Shown here piece by piece: positions 8,905 to 16,711 of a stretch of DNA of 64,000 bases. The stretch is from Sporichthya polymorpha DSM 43042 (GTDB lineage: Bacteria > Actinomycetota > Actinomycetes > Sporichthyales > Sporichthyaceae): positions 3,137,057 through 3,201,056 of the forward strand of contig NZ_KB913029.1 in the NCBI RefSeq assembly GCF_000384115.1, written 5' to 3'. The first letter of the stretch is position 1; the number at the start of each line of letters is the position of its first letter. Position numbers and translations under genes: made by a program. The notes under the pieces are model-generated. The model did not search any database, was not told the DNA's origin, and was given only the letters and a program-made list of their open reading frames with translations.

Positions 8905-9891
8905 ATGTTGAACGAATTGGCCTTGAGGGCGATTTCGGCAAGCGGGGACAGTTGGAACCCCCTCGTCGGCGAGGAGGGATGGCCGCCCAACGTCATCCCG
9001 TCGAACGAGCCGACCCTGGGTCCGGCGAGTCTCGGTGCCGAGGTGGCCTTCTTCTTCATCGCGGGTGCCGCGGTGGTCATCCTGGCGCTGCCGTGGGCGA
9101 TCCGTTCGATCGTTCAGAACAGCAACTGGATGCCGCTCATCGTCATGATCGGTGGCCTGATCTGCTCGCTCGAAGAAGCGATGCTCGACATGCTCGGGCA
9201 CCTGCACTGGGCGCCGGGCCTCGCGCCGGCCTACACGAACTTCGGCGTGACCGTGCCGGCGCTGATTCCCCTGTGTTACGTGGCCTTCCTCGGCCTGATG
9301 TCGTACTTCTGCTACTTCGTCATCCGCAACGGCGCCAAGCGTGAGCACTACTTCATGCTGCTGGCGATGGGCGGCATCCTCGATGCGGTCATGGAGACCA
9401 TCGGCATCAACCTCGGCGTCTACAAGTACTACGGCGTCCAGCCCTTCGAGTTCCTGAACTTCCCGTACTGGTGGGCGTTCATCAACGGCGCCTCGTTCGT
9501 CGCCGTCGGTGCGATCCTCGCCTGGGGTGTGCCGCGCCTGCAGGGCCGCAAGAAGTGGTTCCTCCTCATGGCGCCGTCGTACGGCATGGCGGGCACCTAC
9601 TTCACCGTCGGCTGGATCCACCTGATCGCGCACAACTCGGCCCTGCCGACCTGGGCGCGTTGGGTCGCCGCGGCGCTGATGATGGTCGAGGCCTGCTTCT
9701 TCATGGCCCTGCTCCACTACATCGGTGGCCGCAAGGCCGACGAGCCCGCGCTCGCCTGGACCCTGCCGCGCATGTTCGCCTACGTCCTCATTCCGGGCCG
9801 TAAGCGCGACGAGCTGTGGGCCACCATGGAGCGCGAGGGTGGCATCACCATCGACCGCGAGCAGAAGGTCCGCGAGCTCGCCGGCGTCTGA
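8905..9891 (+). CDS. Polytopic membrane protein, AveC-like (spirocyclase family)
   Basis: 328 residues with about seven hydrophobic segments (near 48-68, 77-96, 114-138, 147-160, 190-212, 218-238, 245-265). The pattern, the motif EEAMLDMLGHLHWAP and the FPYWWAFINGA stretch fit my memory of AveC-like spirocyclase-family proteins of actinobacteria. AveC acts on a spiroketal polyketide; for the broad family no such role is shown. It follows the carboxylase gene by 104 bp but seems to have its own promoter, and a strong terminator follows. It may act on a hydrophobic, oxygenated substrate at the membrane. Membrane location is clear; the family assignment is moderate. Confidence 0.55.
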   Translation: MLNELALRAISASGDSWNPLVGEEGWPPNVIPSNEPTLGPASLGAEVAFFFIAGAAVVILALPWAIRSIVQNSNWMPLIVMIGGLICSLEEAMLDMLGHLHWAPGLAPAYTNFGVTVPALIPLCYVAFLGLMSYFCYFVIRNGAKREHYFMLLAMGGILDAVMETIGINLGVYKYYGVQPFEFLNFPYWWAFINGASFVAVGAILAWGVPRLQGRKKWFLLMAPSYGMAGTYFTVGWIHLIAHNSALPTWARWVAAALMMVEACFFMALLHYIGGRKADEPALAWTLPRMFAYVLIPGRKRDELWATMEREGGITIDREQKVRELAGV

Positions 9892-9917
9892 TCCTCACCT
9901 GACCGGGCGCAAGACAG

Positions 9918-9948
9918 GAGCCCCGATCGCGGTCGGCGATCGGGGCTC
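9918..9948 (+). terminator. Strong intrinsic terminator
   Basis: A perfect 13-bp stem (9918-9930 with 9936-9948) closes a 5-nt loop and is followed by TTGCGTTGT. It ends the P450-to-AveC-like gene run. Confidence 0.85.
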
Positions 9949-9993
9949 TTGCGTTGTCCACGGTGCCGCGGACAATGGCACTCGTGACCGAGG

Positions 9994-10080
9994 ATGAACA
10001 CGCACCGCGAGCACGGTGAGATGCTGCGGGGTCACGGCGAGATGCTGCGTGAGATCCTGCGACGGCTGGACGCCGCCTGA
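9994..10080 (+). CDS. Possible 28-residue peptide with a repeated HGEMLR motif
   Basis: ATG preceded by CCGAGG opens a 28-codon frame with a six-residue motif repeated (HGEMLRG then HGEMLRE), giving a short amphipathic helix. It lies between a terminator and the 3' end of the convergent cobW-like gene. Nothing else supports expression; it could be chance or the remnant of a longer coiled-coil protein. Confidence 0.2.
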   Translation: MNTHREHGEMLRGHGEMLREILRRLDAA

Positions 10081-10088
10081 CCGTGCGC

Positions 10089-11129
10089 CTACCGGGCGCG
10101 GAGGCGGCGGAGGGCGGCGAGGCCCGCGGTGGTCGGGTCGGTGGTGGGAAGAAGCGCTTCCTCAAGACGACGGCGAACCTGCTCGCGGTCGAGGCCCAGG
10201 CCGATGGCGACGAGCTCGCTCCGGCCCTCGGGCGCTGCCTTGGCCGGGACGAGGTCGCCGGAGCGGCCCACGACGTGGAGGACGTAGCGCTGCGGACGAC
10301 CGCGGGTGGCGACGGTGACGGTGCCCTTGATGCGGTACGCAGTCGGCGGGGGATCGGTGAGCAGGTCGACGAGGCCGGCGGGCTCGACGGCCCCGTCGAC
10401 CGTGACGGTGACCGAGTCGGCGTGGACGTGCGGGGGCTCGACGGGGGACTCGGCGCGCAGCGCCTCCCCGAACGGCAGCTGGTCGGGTGGGTCCTCGGTC
10501 GCGGCGGCGTCGTAGATCAGGTCGGGATCGATGCGACCGTGCTCCGCGGGCACGATCGCGACGTGGGCGTTGCGGGCCCGCACGCGTTCGGTGATCCGGG
10601 CGAGAGTCTTCTCGCGGTCGGCGGCGTCGACGCGGTCGAGCTTGTTCACCACGACCAGCGTCGCGGCCTCGAAGCGCAGCGGTGCGGGGCCCCGGCCGTC
10701 GTCGACGGTCGCGAAGTACTCCGCCGCGTCGACGACCTCCACCACACCGCCGGGCCGGACCCGCTCGACCGCGGAGAACCGCACGAGCCGTGCGAGCGTC
10801 GTCGGCTCGGCGAGACCGCTGGCCTCCACCAGAACGACATCGAGCCCGAGCCGCGGGTGGGTGAGCTTGGCGAGGGCGTCGTCGAGCCCGCCCGCGTCGG
10901 GCAGGCAGCAGATGCAGCCCCCGGCGATCGAGGCCGGCTCGTCGACCTGCCCGCTGACCAGGCCCGCGTCGACGTTCGCCGCACCGAAGTCGTTGACGAT
11001 CACTCCGACCCGCGCCCCCGGGCGCCGCAGCAGGAAGTTGAGCAGCGTCGTCTTCCCCGACCCGAGGTGGCCTGTCAGCACCACCACCGGCACCCGTTCC
11101 GAACTCACGCCGTCATGATGGCAGTGCAC
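10089..11129 (-). CDS. CobW/P47K (G3E) family GTP-binding metallochaperone-like protein
   Basis: 346 residues. The P-loop GHLGSGKTT lies near residue 19, followed by the family-defining metal-binding GCICC motif near residue 70, and NKLD as the guanine-specificity motif. The C-terminal CobW domain (about residues 235-330) contains YRIKGTV. COG0523-type proteins hydrolyse GTP while delivering zinc or cobalt to target proteins, often when zinc is scarce. Both candidate starts are GTG (11129 or 11108); neither has a strong ribosome binding site. The extra N-terminal HCHHDG, if translated, is His-rich and might add metal binding. No Zur box was recognised upstream. Confidence 0.88.
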   Translation of the reverse strand: MHCHHDGVSSERVPVVVLTGHLGSGKTTLLNFLLRRPGARVGVIVNDFGAANVDAGLVSGQVDEPASIAGGCICCLPDAGGLDDALAKLTHPRLGLDVVLVEASGLAEPTTLARLVRFSAVERVRPGGVVEVVDAAEYFATVDDGRGPAPLRFEAATLVVVNKLDRVDAADREKTLARITERVRARNAHVAIVPAEHGRIDPDLIYDAAATEDPPDQLPFGEALRAESPVEPPHVHADSVTVTVDGAVEPAGLVDLLTDPPPTAYRIKGTVTVATRGRPQRYVLHVVGRSGDLVPAKAAPEGRSELVAIGLGLDREQVRRRLEEALLPTTDPTTAGLAALRRLRAR

Positions 11130-11176
11130 GGATCTGACGGACCGTCCTGGGTTGCGCGCCGGAGTACGGTCACGAC

Positions 11177-11575
11177 GTGGCCTACTTCGTGCTGGCGGCG
11201 TGGTTGCTCCAGGCCGTGGTGGGAGTCGTGCTGCTCGTGGGCTGGAACCGGCACCGGCAGCAGGCCGGGGTGATGCTCGGGCACGTCACGTTCTCGGTCG
11301 GGGGACTGGTGCCCTGGGTCGCGTTCCTGGTGACCGACCGCGCGCTGTGGGGATGGGTCGCGCTGGGTCTGATCACGGCCGGGAACACCCTCGGCGACGA
11401 GGTGCTCCGCGGCCGCTGGCGTCGCCTGTCCGGGCAGCAGTCGTCACTGCTGCGGGACTACGGCGCCGCGATCGGCGCCGCCGTGACCGGCCGCTTCCCG
11501 CCACCGGTCACGTTCCACGCGCTGTTCGCCGGCGTCGTGTACTTCGCCGCGTTGATCGCCTGCCTGACGGCCTGA
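11177..11575 (+). CDS. Small integral membrane protein, unknown function
   Basis: 132 residues from GTG, divergent from the CobW-like gene with 47 bp between starts. About four hydrophobic segments: residues 2-22, 33-52, 55-70 and 110-130. A basic loop (RGRWRRLSGQQSSLLRD) sits between the third and fourth. I do not recognise the family. The divergent arrangement might link it to metal homeostasis, but no motif supports this. Confidence 0.6.
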   Translation: MAYFVLAAWLLQAVVGVVLLVGWNRHRQQAGVMLGHVTFSVGGLVPWVAFLVTDRALWGWVALGLITAGNTLGDEVLRGRWRRLSGQQSSLLRDYGAAIGAAVTGRFPPPVTFHALFAGVVYFAALIACLTA

Positions 11576-11601
11576 TCAATCGACCTGGTCAGCCGGCCTG
11601 A

Positions 11602-12768
11602 TCAGGCCGCCTTCGTCTGCCCGGTGGCGTAGGCGTGGCTGGCGGCGACGATGCCGAGGACGGTGGGAAGTTCGTCCTCGGTCCGGGGGCCGTAGACCAT
11701 CACGAACCCCGCCGGGAGCCGGGTTCCCGCCCACATGTGGGGTCGGCCCCAGCCCTTGGCCGCGAGGTCCGCGGCGAGATCCGGCGGCAGCGCGAGGTGC
11801 AGCGAGCCGTCGTACTCCGGGTGCAGGTGCGCGAACTCCCCGACCCGGGGGACGAGGAAGGCTGCGGGGTCGTCCGTGCCCGCGCGCAGGGTGAAGGCGC
11901 GTGCGCCGGGCACCGAGATCCGGGACGCGGCGACGCCCACGCCCGGGAGAGCGCGAACCGCGTCGAACAGGCGCTGCTGCAGGTCGGCGGGCGCGTGGTC
12001 CGACACCTGCTGTTGCGGGATCGTCCAGGTCACCCCGGGCGGGGGACCGGGACGGGCCGGCAGGACGCCACCGGCCAGCGTCGGCCAGGTGACGATGGGC
12101 CGGGGGCCGGCGGGCGTGCTCGGGTGGTCCTCGACGAAAGCGACGCGGCGCGTGAGCCAGTCGGCCAGGTGACGAACCGTCAGCAAACTCAGGTAATGGC
12201 CGCCGGGCTCGCGCAGGGCGACGGTCGGCGCGCCGGACTCGGCGAGTAGATAGGTCCAGGTCGCGTCGAGCAGGTCGCGGGGGATGACGTGGTCGTCCTC
12301 GCCCTGGGCGACGAACACCGGCAGGTGTGCGAGACGACCCGGGTCGATGGGAACTCCGACGTCAAACGGCAGTGTGCCGAACAGGATCGCCGCGCCGGCG
12401 TAGCGCGCGGGGTCGTCGAGCGCGAGCCCGCCGGCGAACGCGGCGCCGCCGCTGAACCCGACGAGGATCACGGGCCGTCCGGCCGGGGCGGCGTCGTCGA
12501 GCCAGGTCCGGAACCAGTCCATCGTGGCGCGCAGCGACGTCGCGACCGGGCGCCCGATGCCGCGGTTGTCGAACCAAGCCCAGCCGCCGCCCTCGACGAT
12601 CGGGGCCCGGACGGCGGCGTACGCGGGACCGACCGGGAGGTGCTGCGTGAGCCCCAGGATCTCCGTCTCGCTCGACCCGCGTCCGTGCAGGAGGACGACG
12701 AGCGGCGCGGCCGGGTCGGTGGAGCCGTAGGTGGCGACGACGGCCGGGGCGAAGGTCCGGGTGGTCAT
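11602..12768 (-). CDS. Alpha/beta-hydrolase (phospholipase/carboxylesterase-like) fused to a luciferase-type domain
   Basis: 388 residues. The ATG at 12768 has GGTGGAGG upstream and overlaps the stop of the VOC gene (ATGA). Residues 1-220 are an esterase/dienelactone-hydrolase-like fold: LVVLLHGRGSS oxyanion region, nucleophile GFSGG with Ser106, EDDHVIP carrying the acid, and GGHYLSL carrying the catalytic His. From about residue 240 a second domain contains HLHPEYDGSLHLALP and GRPHMWAGTRLPAGFVMVYGP, resembling the Pfam luciferase-type domain (PF17648/DUF5519). The two are joined by a Pro/Gly-rich linker. Downstream of VOC in one operon. Function of the C-terminal part is unknown. Confidence 0.78.
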   Translation of the reverse strand: MTTRTFAPAVVATYGSTDPAAPLVVLLHGRGSSETEILGLTQHLPVGPAYAAVRAPIVEGGGWAWFDNRGIGRPVATSLRATMDWFRTWLDDAAPAGRPVILVGFSGGAAFAGGLALDDPARYAGAAILFGTLPFDVGVPIDPGRLAHLPVFVAQGEDDHVIPRDLLDATWTYLLAESGAPTVALREPGGHYLSLLTVRHLADWLTRRVAFVEDHPSTPAGPRPIVTWPTLAGGVLPARPGPPPGVTWTIPQQQVSDHAPADLQQRLFDAVRALPGVGVAASRISVPGARAFTLRAGTDDPAAFLVPRVGEFAHLHPEYDGSLHLALPPDLAADLAAKGWGRPHMWAGTRLPAGFVMVYGPRTEDELPTVLGIVAASHAYATGQTKAA

Positions 12769-13280
12769 GACGCCTCCACCGGGACGAGCTCGGCCGCGGT
12801 CCGGACACCGGCCCAACGCTCCACCTCGGCGGCGAGGTTCAACCGGTCGATCGGCGCGGCGTCGGCGTCGGCGTACTCGCCCCAGGTCGCGCGGGGGAGC
12901 ATCCACATGACCTCGAACTCGTTGCCGTCGGGGTCCTGCCCGTAGACGCTCTTGGTCGCGCCGTGGCTGGACTCCCCGGTGTACGCGCCGAGGTCCGCCA
13001 GCGTCGCGCGCGCCTCCTCCAGCTCCTCGATCGTGTCGACCTGCCAGGCCAGGTGGTACAGCCCGATGCTGCCCCGTGGGCGCGGGGGTTGCGCACCCAC
13101 CCCGAACAGCCCGAGGTCGTGGTGGTTGCCCGACCGCGGGAGCCGCAGAAAGGTGGCGTTCGCGCGGGGCTCGCGCGCCATGACCGTCATTCCGAACGCG
13201 GCTGAGTAGAACGCGATGCTCCGCTCCAGGTCGGCGACGAACAGCACGGCGTGGTTGAGGCGGACGGCGTTGACGGTCAT
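12765..13280 (-). CDS. VOC (glyoxalase/extradiol dioxygenase-like) family protein
   Basis: 171 residues. Two beta-alpha-beta-beta-beta modules are visible: LNHAVLFVADLERSIAFYSAAFG at the N-terminus (metal-ligand His near residue 9) and GLYHLAWQVDTIEELEEA in the second (His near 75), with QDPDGNEFEVMW near residue 120 supplying the Glu ligand. This is the usual His/His/Glu set of catechol-2,3-dioxygenase-like proteins, and the length fits a single-chain small extradiol-type enzyme or a glyoxalase-type isomerase. Its stop overlaps the esterase start, so the two proteins are made together. Substrate not determinable. Confidence 0.85.
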   Translation of the reverse strand: MTVNAVRLNHAVLFVADLERSIAFYSAAFGMTVMAREPRANATFLRLPRSGNHHDLGLFGVGAQPPRPRGSIGLYHLAWQVDTIEELEEARATLADLGAYTGESSHGATKSVYGQDPDGNEFEVMWMLPRATWGEYADADAAPIDRLNLAAEVERWAGVRTAAELVPVEAS

Positions 13281-13333
13281 GGCGTGCTCCCGGGGTACTG
13301 GTGCGGATCAGGCGTGACGTGCTGTCAGGTGGT

Positions 13334-13909
13334 TCAGGCGACGATGCCGACGCCGCCGGTCCACGAGACCTTCTCGTTGACGGCGAGAGTGAGCTGCAGG
13401 AAGCCGATCGCCTCGAGTTCGCGGGCCCGCTTCAGCGATCCGGCGTCCACCGTCACGAGGCCGGCGTCGGTCACGACCCCGGCCAGCGTGGTCTTGGCCT
13501 CGGCGTCGTCGCCGGCGATCAGCACGGTCGTGGTCAGCGGCCCGACCGCACCGCTGCCGAGCGTGGCGGCGAAGTTGGTGTTGAACGCCTTGAGGACGCG
13601 CGACTGAGGCAGGGCGGCGGCGATCTCGGCGGCGGCCGAGCTGTCGGCCGGAACGAGCAGGGAGTCGAAGGTCTCGAAGTTCAGCGGGTTGCTGATGTCG
13701 ACGACGATCTTCCCGACGAGCTGAGCGCCGCGCTGGGCGATGACGTCGCCGACCGCGGAGTAGGGGACGGCGAGGACGACGATGTCACCGGTCACCGGGG
13801 TGGCGCCGTCCTGCGACCCGAGCTGCTGGACGGAATGGCCGCCCTTCGCCGCGAGCGAGGCGAGCACCTGCCCCATGTTGCCGGTGCCGAGGATCGAGAT
13901 GGTCGTCAT
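13334..13909 (-). CDS. NADP-binding oxidoreductase of the F420-dependent NADP reductase family
   Basis: 191 residues. The N-terminal Rossmann motif GTGNMG (residues 8-13) and VVLAVPYSAV, DISNPLN and LKAFNTNFA stretches match the F420:NADP oxidoreductase-like family, often annotated as NADPH-dependent F420 reductase or a domain of unknown partner. True F420 reductases are about 210-240 residues, so this short form may be a relative with another role. Divergent from marR across a 95-bp gap that contains a clear palindrome, which makes it the likely MarR target. Confidence 0.83.
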   Translation of the reverse strand: MTTISILGTGNMGQVLASLAAKGGHSVQQLGSQDGATPVTGDIVVLAVPYSAVGDVIAQRGAQLVGKIVVDISNPLNFETFDSLLVPADSSAAAEIAAALPQSRVLKAFNTNFAATLGSGAVGPLTTTVLIAGDDAEAKTTLAGVVTDAGLVTVDAGSLKRARELEAIGFLQLTLAVNEKVSWTGGVGIVA

Positions 13910-13967
13910 GAGTGCTCCCTGGGTCGCGAGGATTTTGTTGTCGCTACAAGTAACAGCGTCGCACGGT

Positions 13968-13987
13968 TTAGTTGTTCCTTCAACTAA
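13968..13987. promoter_or_regulatory. MarR operator in the divergent marR/reductase region
   Basis: Perfect inverted repeat TTAGTTG-TTCCTT-CAACTAA, 20 bp overall. It ends 17 bp before the marR ATG and lies upstream of the reductase start. The TAGTTG half-site is a common MarR-type half-site, and the location suits simultaneous repression of both genes. Confidence 0.7.
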
Positions 13988-14004
13988 TCGCGTAGACTGT
14001 GGTC

Positions 14005-14562
14005 ATGGACACGCCGTCCCCTGAGCCCCGCTGGCTCGACGCGACCGAGCGGGAGGCCTGGCTGCGGCTCGTGGCGGTGGTCGAGCTGCTGCCCGGGGTG
14101 CTGGAGGCGCAGCTTCGAGCCGACGCGGGCGTGACGCACTTCGAGTACTACGTGCTCGCAATGCTGTCCGAGGCGCCCGAGCGCACGTTGCGCATGACCT
14201 CCCTGGCCCAGCGGACGAACTCGACGCTCCCGCGGCTCTCGCACGTCGTGAAACGCCTCGAGGACCGCGGGCTGGTCGAGCGCGTCCCGTGCCCGGAGGA
14301 CGGTCGGGCGACCAACGCCCGCCTGACGAAGGCCGGCTGGAACCTGATGGTCGCCGCCGCCCCTGGCCACGTCGCCAACGTCCGGTACCACGTGTTGGAC
14401 CCGCTGTCCCGGGCACAACTTCGTCAACTGCGCGAGATCGCCGACGCGCTGCTGAGCCGGCTCGACCCGGACGGGCGAATGACCGATCTGTACGACGCGG
14501 ACGTTCACCGACGGACCGTCACGGTCGAGGACGTCGTGCCATCCAGTGGCACCACGCGTTGA
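14005..14562 (+). CDS. MarR family transcriptional regulator
   Basis: 185 residues from the ATG at 14005; an in-frame GTG lies two codons earlier. The winged-helix core is LRMTSLAQRTNSTLPRLSHVVKRLEDRGLVERVPCPEDGR (about residues 65-105): recognition helix followed by the wing with the conserved D-x-R. N- and C-terminal helices form the dimer interface. It is divergent from the NADP-binding oxidoreductase, and the palindrome between them is its likely operator. Its 3' end contains the operator/promoter of the following ABC transport operon (14536-14587), so transcription from marR could also read into that operon. Confidence 0.92.
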   Translation: MDTPSPEPRWLDATEREAWLRLVAVVELLPGVLEAQLRADAGVTHFEYYVLAMLSEAPERTLRMTSLAQRTNSTLPRLSHVVKRLEDRGLVERVPCPEDGRATNARLTKAGWNLMVAAAPGHVANVRYHVLDPLSRAQLRQLREIADALLSRLDPDGRMTDLYDADVHRRTVTVEDVVPSSGTTR

Positions 14563-14587
14563 CCGCCCGGAACGCGATTTCTACCGT
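14536..14587 (+). promoter_or_regulatory. IclR-type operator plus promoter of the ABC transport operon (site A)
   Basis: Palindrome GTGCCA-TCCAG-TGGCAC (14536-14552) is followed after 6 bp by TTGACC (14559-14564), a 17-bp spacer and TACCGT (14582-14587). Sites at 21116 and 23639 have the same order and spacing. The element overlaps the last codons of marR. Downstream, CGGGGGC-ACTCA-GCCCCCG forms a small hairpin next to the ribosome binding site of the 14617 gene. Confidence 0.72.
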
Positions 14588-14616
14588 TCGGGGGCACTCA
14601 GCCCCCGGAGGCCCCT

Positions 14617-15975
14617 GTGGTCCGAACCTCCTCCGTCGTCGGTGTCGTCGTCGGCCTGACCTGCTCCTGCGCCTGGTTGGGAGCCACCGCCGGTAGTGCG
14701 ACCGCCGGCGCGGCGTACGAGGCACTGGCACGAACTGACGCCTCGACAGTCACCATCGGCAACGAGTCGATCCCGACCGGGATCGACATCGAGGCCGGCG
14801 GGCCGGTGGCCCGGGTGGTTCAGGACAGCCTCGGCATCCGGGACGCGAGCGCCGCCCTGCCCTACGCCGGTGACACGGTGGCCGGGCTGCCCGGGCTCGG
14901 GGCGAGCCTCTTCGGCTTCACCGCCCCGCCGTACCCCTTCGTCGCCGCGTCGACGGCCGGATCCCCGCCGCAGAACGTGGCCTACCCGGGCATGAACCTG
15001 GAGGCGGAGAGCGCGGATCTGCACAGCCGCGCCCGCGCGGTCGCGGGGGAGCCCGGCGCGGGCGCGAGTGCGTCCGCCTCGGTCGTCGAAGACCGGCTCG
15101 GCACCGTCGTCGCCGTCGCCAGCACGGCGGTAGACACCATCAAGCTCGGTCCGTACGGCGTGCTCTCCAACGTCCGCACGGTCGCCGAGGTCGCCGCCGA
15201 CGGCAACTCCGGCAAGCTGACGCGTTCGACCTCGAGCTCGATCGGCCGGATCTCCGTCCCTGGCCTCTCGTTCACGGTTCCCGAGCAGAGCCCGGGCGCG
15301 GTCCCGATCCCGATCCCGCTGCCCGGGGTCCCCAACCAGGACCCGATCCCCGCACCGCCGTTCCCGTTCCCCGGTGCCGGCACCACGTTCCACGACCCCG
15401 ACCTCGGGGTCCAGGACGGCTACTTCACGGTGACGGCACCCGGACAGGACGGACCCCAGCGTTTCGCCGTGCCAACCCAGCCGGTGCTCGACGCGTTGAA
15501 GGCCGCGGGCATCACTCTGCGGTTCCAGGCGCCGGAGCACACCGCCACCGGCGTGGTCGCAGGGTCGTACATCGTGACCTACACGCTGCCGGCCCCGCCG
15601 TCGAACTCGTACTGGAACGGTCCGACGACCATCACCCAGACGACGGCCTACGGGATCGCGAGCGTGAACCTCACGCCGACGGCGACCGGGTCCGTGCTCG
15701 GAGCCCCGGTCTCGGCAGGAACCGGGTCGGGCGCGGTGCCGGGGGTCGACGCCGCGGGCGCCGTGGACCTGCTCCCCGGCACGGACGCCGGTGCTCTGCC
15801 CGGTGCCGTGCCGGCGACGGTCGACCTGTTCCCCACTGCGGACCGGACACAGTTCACCGCCGCGTACCCGCTCGGCCGCGGCGTCGACGCGCTGTACCTG
15901 ACCCTGCTGGCCCTGGCGGTCGTGGGCGCCCTCGCCACGGCCGGCGTGATCCGGTTCGGGGTGCGCTCCTCATGA
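14617..15975 (+). CDS. Secreted surface protein with C-terminal membrane anchor, first gene of the ABC operon
   Basis: 452 residues from a GTG preceded by GGAGG. A signal peptide (residues 1-33, cleavage likely after TAGA or ATAGAA) and one C-terminal transmembrane helix (LYLTLLALAVVGALATAGVI) followed by RFGVRSS place the bulk outside the cell. The central region is Ala/Gly/Val/Ser-rich with a Pro-rich stretch (PIPIPLPGVPNQDPIPAPPF) about residues 228-250. I do not recognise the family; it resembles actinobacterial choice-of-anchor surface proteins only in build. Being first in the transport operon suggests a role in capturing or channelling the substrate at the envelope. Confidence 0.72.
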   Translation: MVRTSSVVGVVVGLTCSCAWLGATAGSATAGAAYEALARTDASTVTIGNESIPTGIDIEAGGPVARVVQDSLGIRDASAALPYAGDTVAGLPGLGASLFGFTAPPYPFVAASTAGSPPQNVAYPGMNLEAESADLHSRARAVAGEPGAGASASASVVEDRLGTVVAVASTAVDTIKLGPYGVLSNVRTVAEVAADGNSGKLTRSTSSSIGRISVPGLSFTVPEQSPGAVPIPIPLPGVPNQDPIPAPPFPFPGAGTTFHDPDLGVQDGYFTVTAPGQDGPQRFAVPTQPVLDALKAAGITLRFQAPEHTATGVVAGSYIVTYTLPAPPSNSYWNGPTTITQTTAYGIASVNLTPTATGSVLGAPVSAGTGSGAVPGVDAAGAVDLLPGTDAGALPGAVPATVDLFPTADRTQFTAAYPLGRGVDALYLTLLALAVVGALATAGVIRFGVRSS

Positions 15976-16013
15976 CCGCCGCGACGACCGCCGCGCGGAA
16001 CGGCTCCGCCTGA
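15972..16013 (+). CDS. 13-codon linking ORF between surface protein and ABC ATPase
   Basis: ATG overlaps the stop of the preceding gene (ATGA) and its own TGA overlaps the next ATG (TGATG at 16011-16015). The ATPase start has no evident ribosome binding site, so this minimal frame could carry ribosomes across the 37-bp gap. The encoded peptide is low-complexity (Ala/Thr) and probably has no function of its own. Confidence 0.3.
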   Translation: MTAATTAARNGSA

Positions 16014-16711
16014 TGCTCGCCCTCGACGGCGTCACGGCCGGGTACGGCGGAACGACCGTCCTGCGGGACGTGAGCGTCCGCGTGCCCGACGGTGCGGTGG
16101 TGGCGCTGCTCGGACCGAACGGGGCGGGCAAGACCACGTTGCTGCGTGTCGCCTCCGGGCTGCTCCGTCCGACCGGCGGGCGGGTGCTGCTCGACGGCGC
16201 GGACGTCACGACGCAGGCCCCGCACGCGCTCTGTGCGCGCGGTGTCTGCCACGTCCCCGAAGGACGCGGTGTGTTTCCGAGCCTGACGGTGCGCGACAAC
16301 CTCGTGCTGCTGTCGAAGGCCGGCACCGAGTCGGAGTCGCTGGAACGGGCCGTCACCGCCTTCCCGCGTCTCGGCGAACGGCTGAACCAACTCGCCGGCA
16401 CCATGTCCGGCGGTGAGCAGCAGATGCTCGCGCTCGCGCGCACCTACATGCAGCGTCCCCGCGTGGTGCTCCTCGACGAGGTGAGCATGGGCCTCGCACC
16501 GACGATCGTCGACGAGATCTTCGCCTTCCTCGCCCGCCTCTCGGCCGAGGGGGCGAGCCTCCTGCTCGTCGAGCAGTACGTCACCCGTGCCTTGGAGGTC
16601 GCGGACTTCGTCTTCCTGCTGAACCGGGGTCAGATCGCTTTTGCGGGCGAGGTCGGAGAGGTCGACGTCGCGGCGCTCGCCGCGGAGTACGTGGGCGGCG
16701 GACGCGGATGA
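16013..16711 (+). CDS. ABC transporter ATP-binding protein, LivF type
   Basis: 232 residues. Walker A GPNGAGKTT (about residues 34-42), LivF-style HVPEGRGVFPSLTV, signature MSGGEQQ (about 130), Walker B VVLLDE, and the switch His replaced by Q in LLLVEQYV, as is usual for LivF. The family norm LLLDEPSMGLAP reads VLLDEVSMGLAP here. It couples ATP hydrolysis to import by the branched-chain-amino-acid-type (HAAT) system. It overlaps the permease gene by 4 bp (ATGA). No LivG partner is encoded in the operon, so it would act as a homodimer or borrow a second ATPase. Confidence 0.93.
   Translation: MLALDGVTAGYGGTTVLRDVSVRVPDGAVVALLGPNGAGKTTLLRVASGLLRPTGGRVLLDGADVTTQAPHALCARGVCHVPEGRGVFPSLTVRDNLVLLSKAGTESESLERAVTAFPRLGERLNQLAGTMSGGEQQMLALARTYMQRPRVVLLDEVSMGLAPTIVDEIFAFLARLSAEGASLLLVEQYVTRALEVADFVFLLNRGQIAFAGEVGEVDVAALAAEYVGGGRG

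Noticed and set aside
11130-11176. Zur box or cobalamin riboswitch before the CobW-like gene
   Set aside because: The 47-bp gap shows neither a Zur-like palindrome nor any B12-box sequence.
11595-11608. Palindrome GGCCTGATCAGGCC as a terminator
   Set aside because: It has no loop and no T-run; it may be chance, and it spans the stop codon of the esterase gene.
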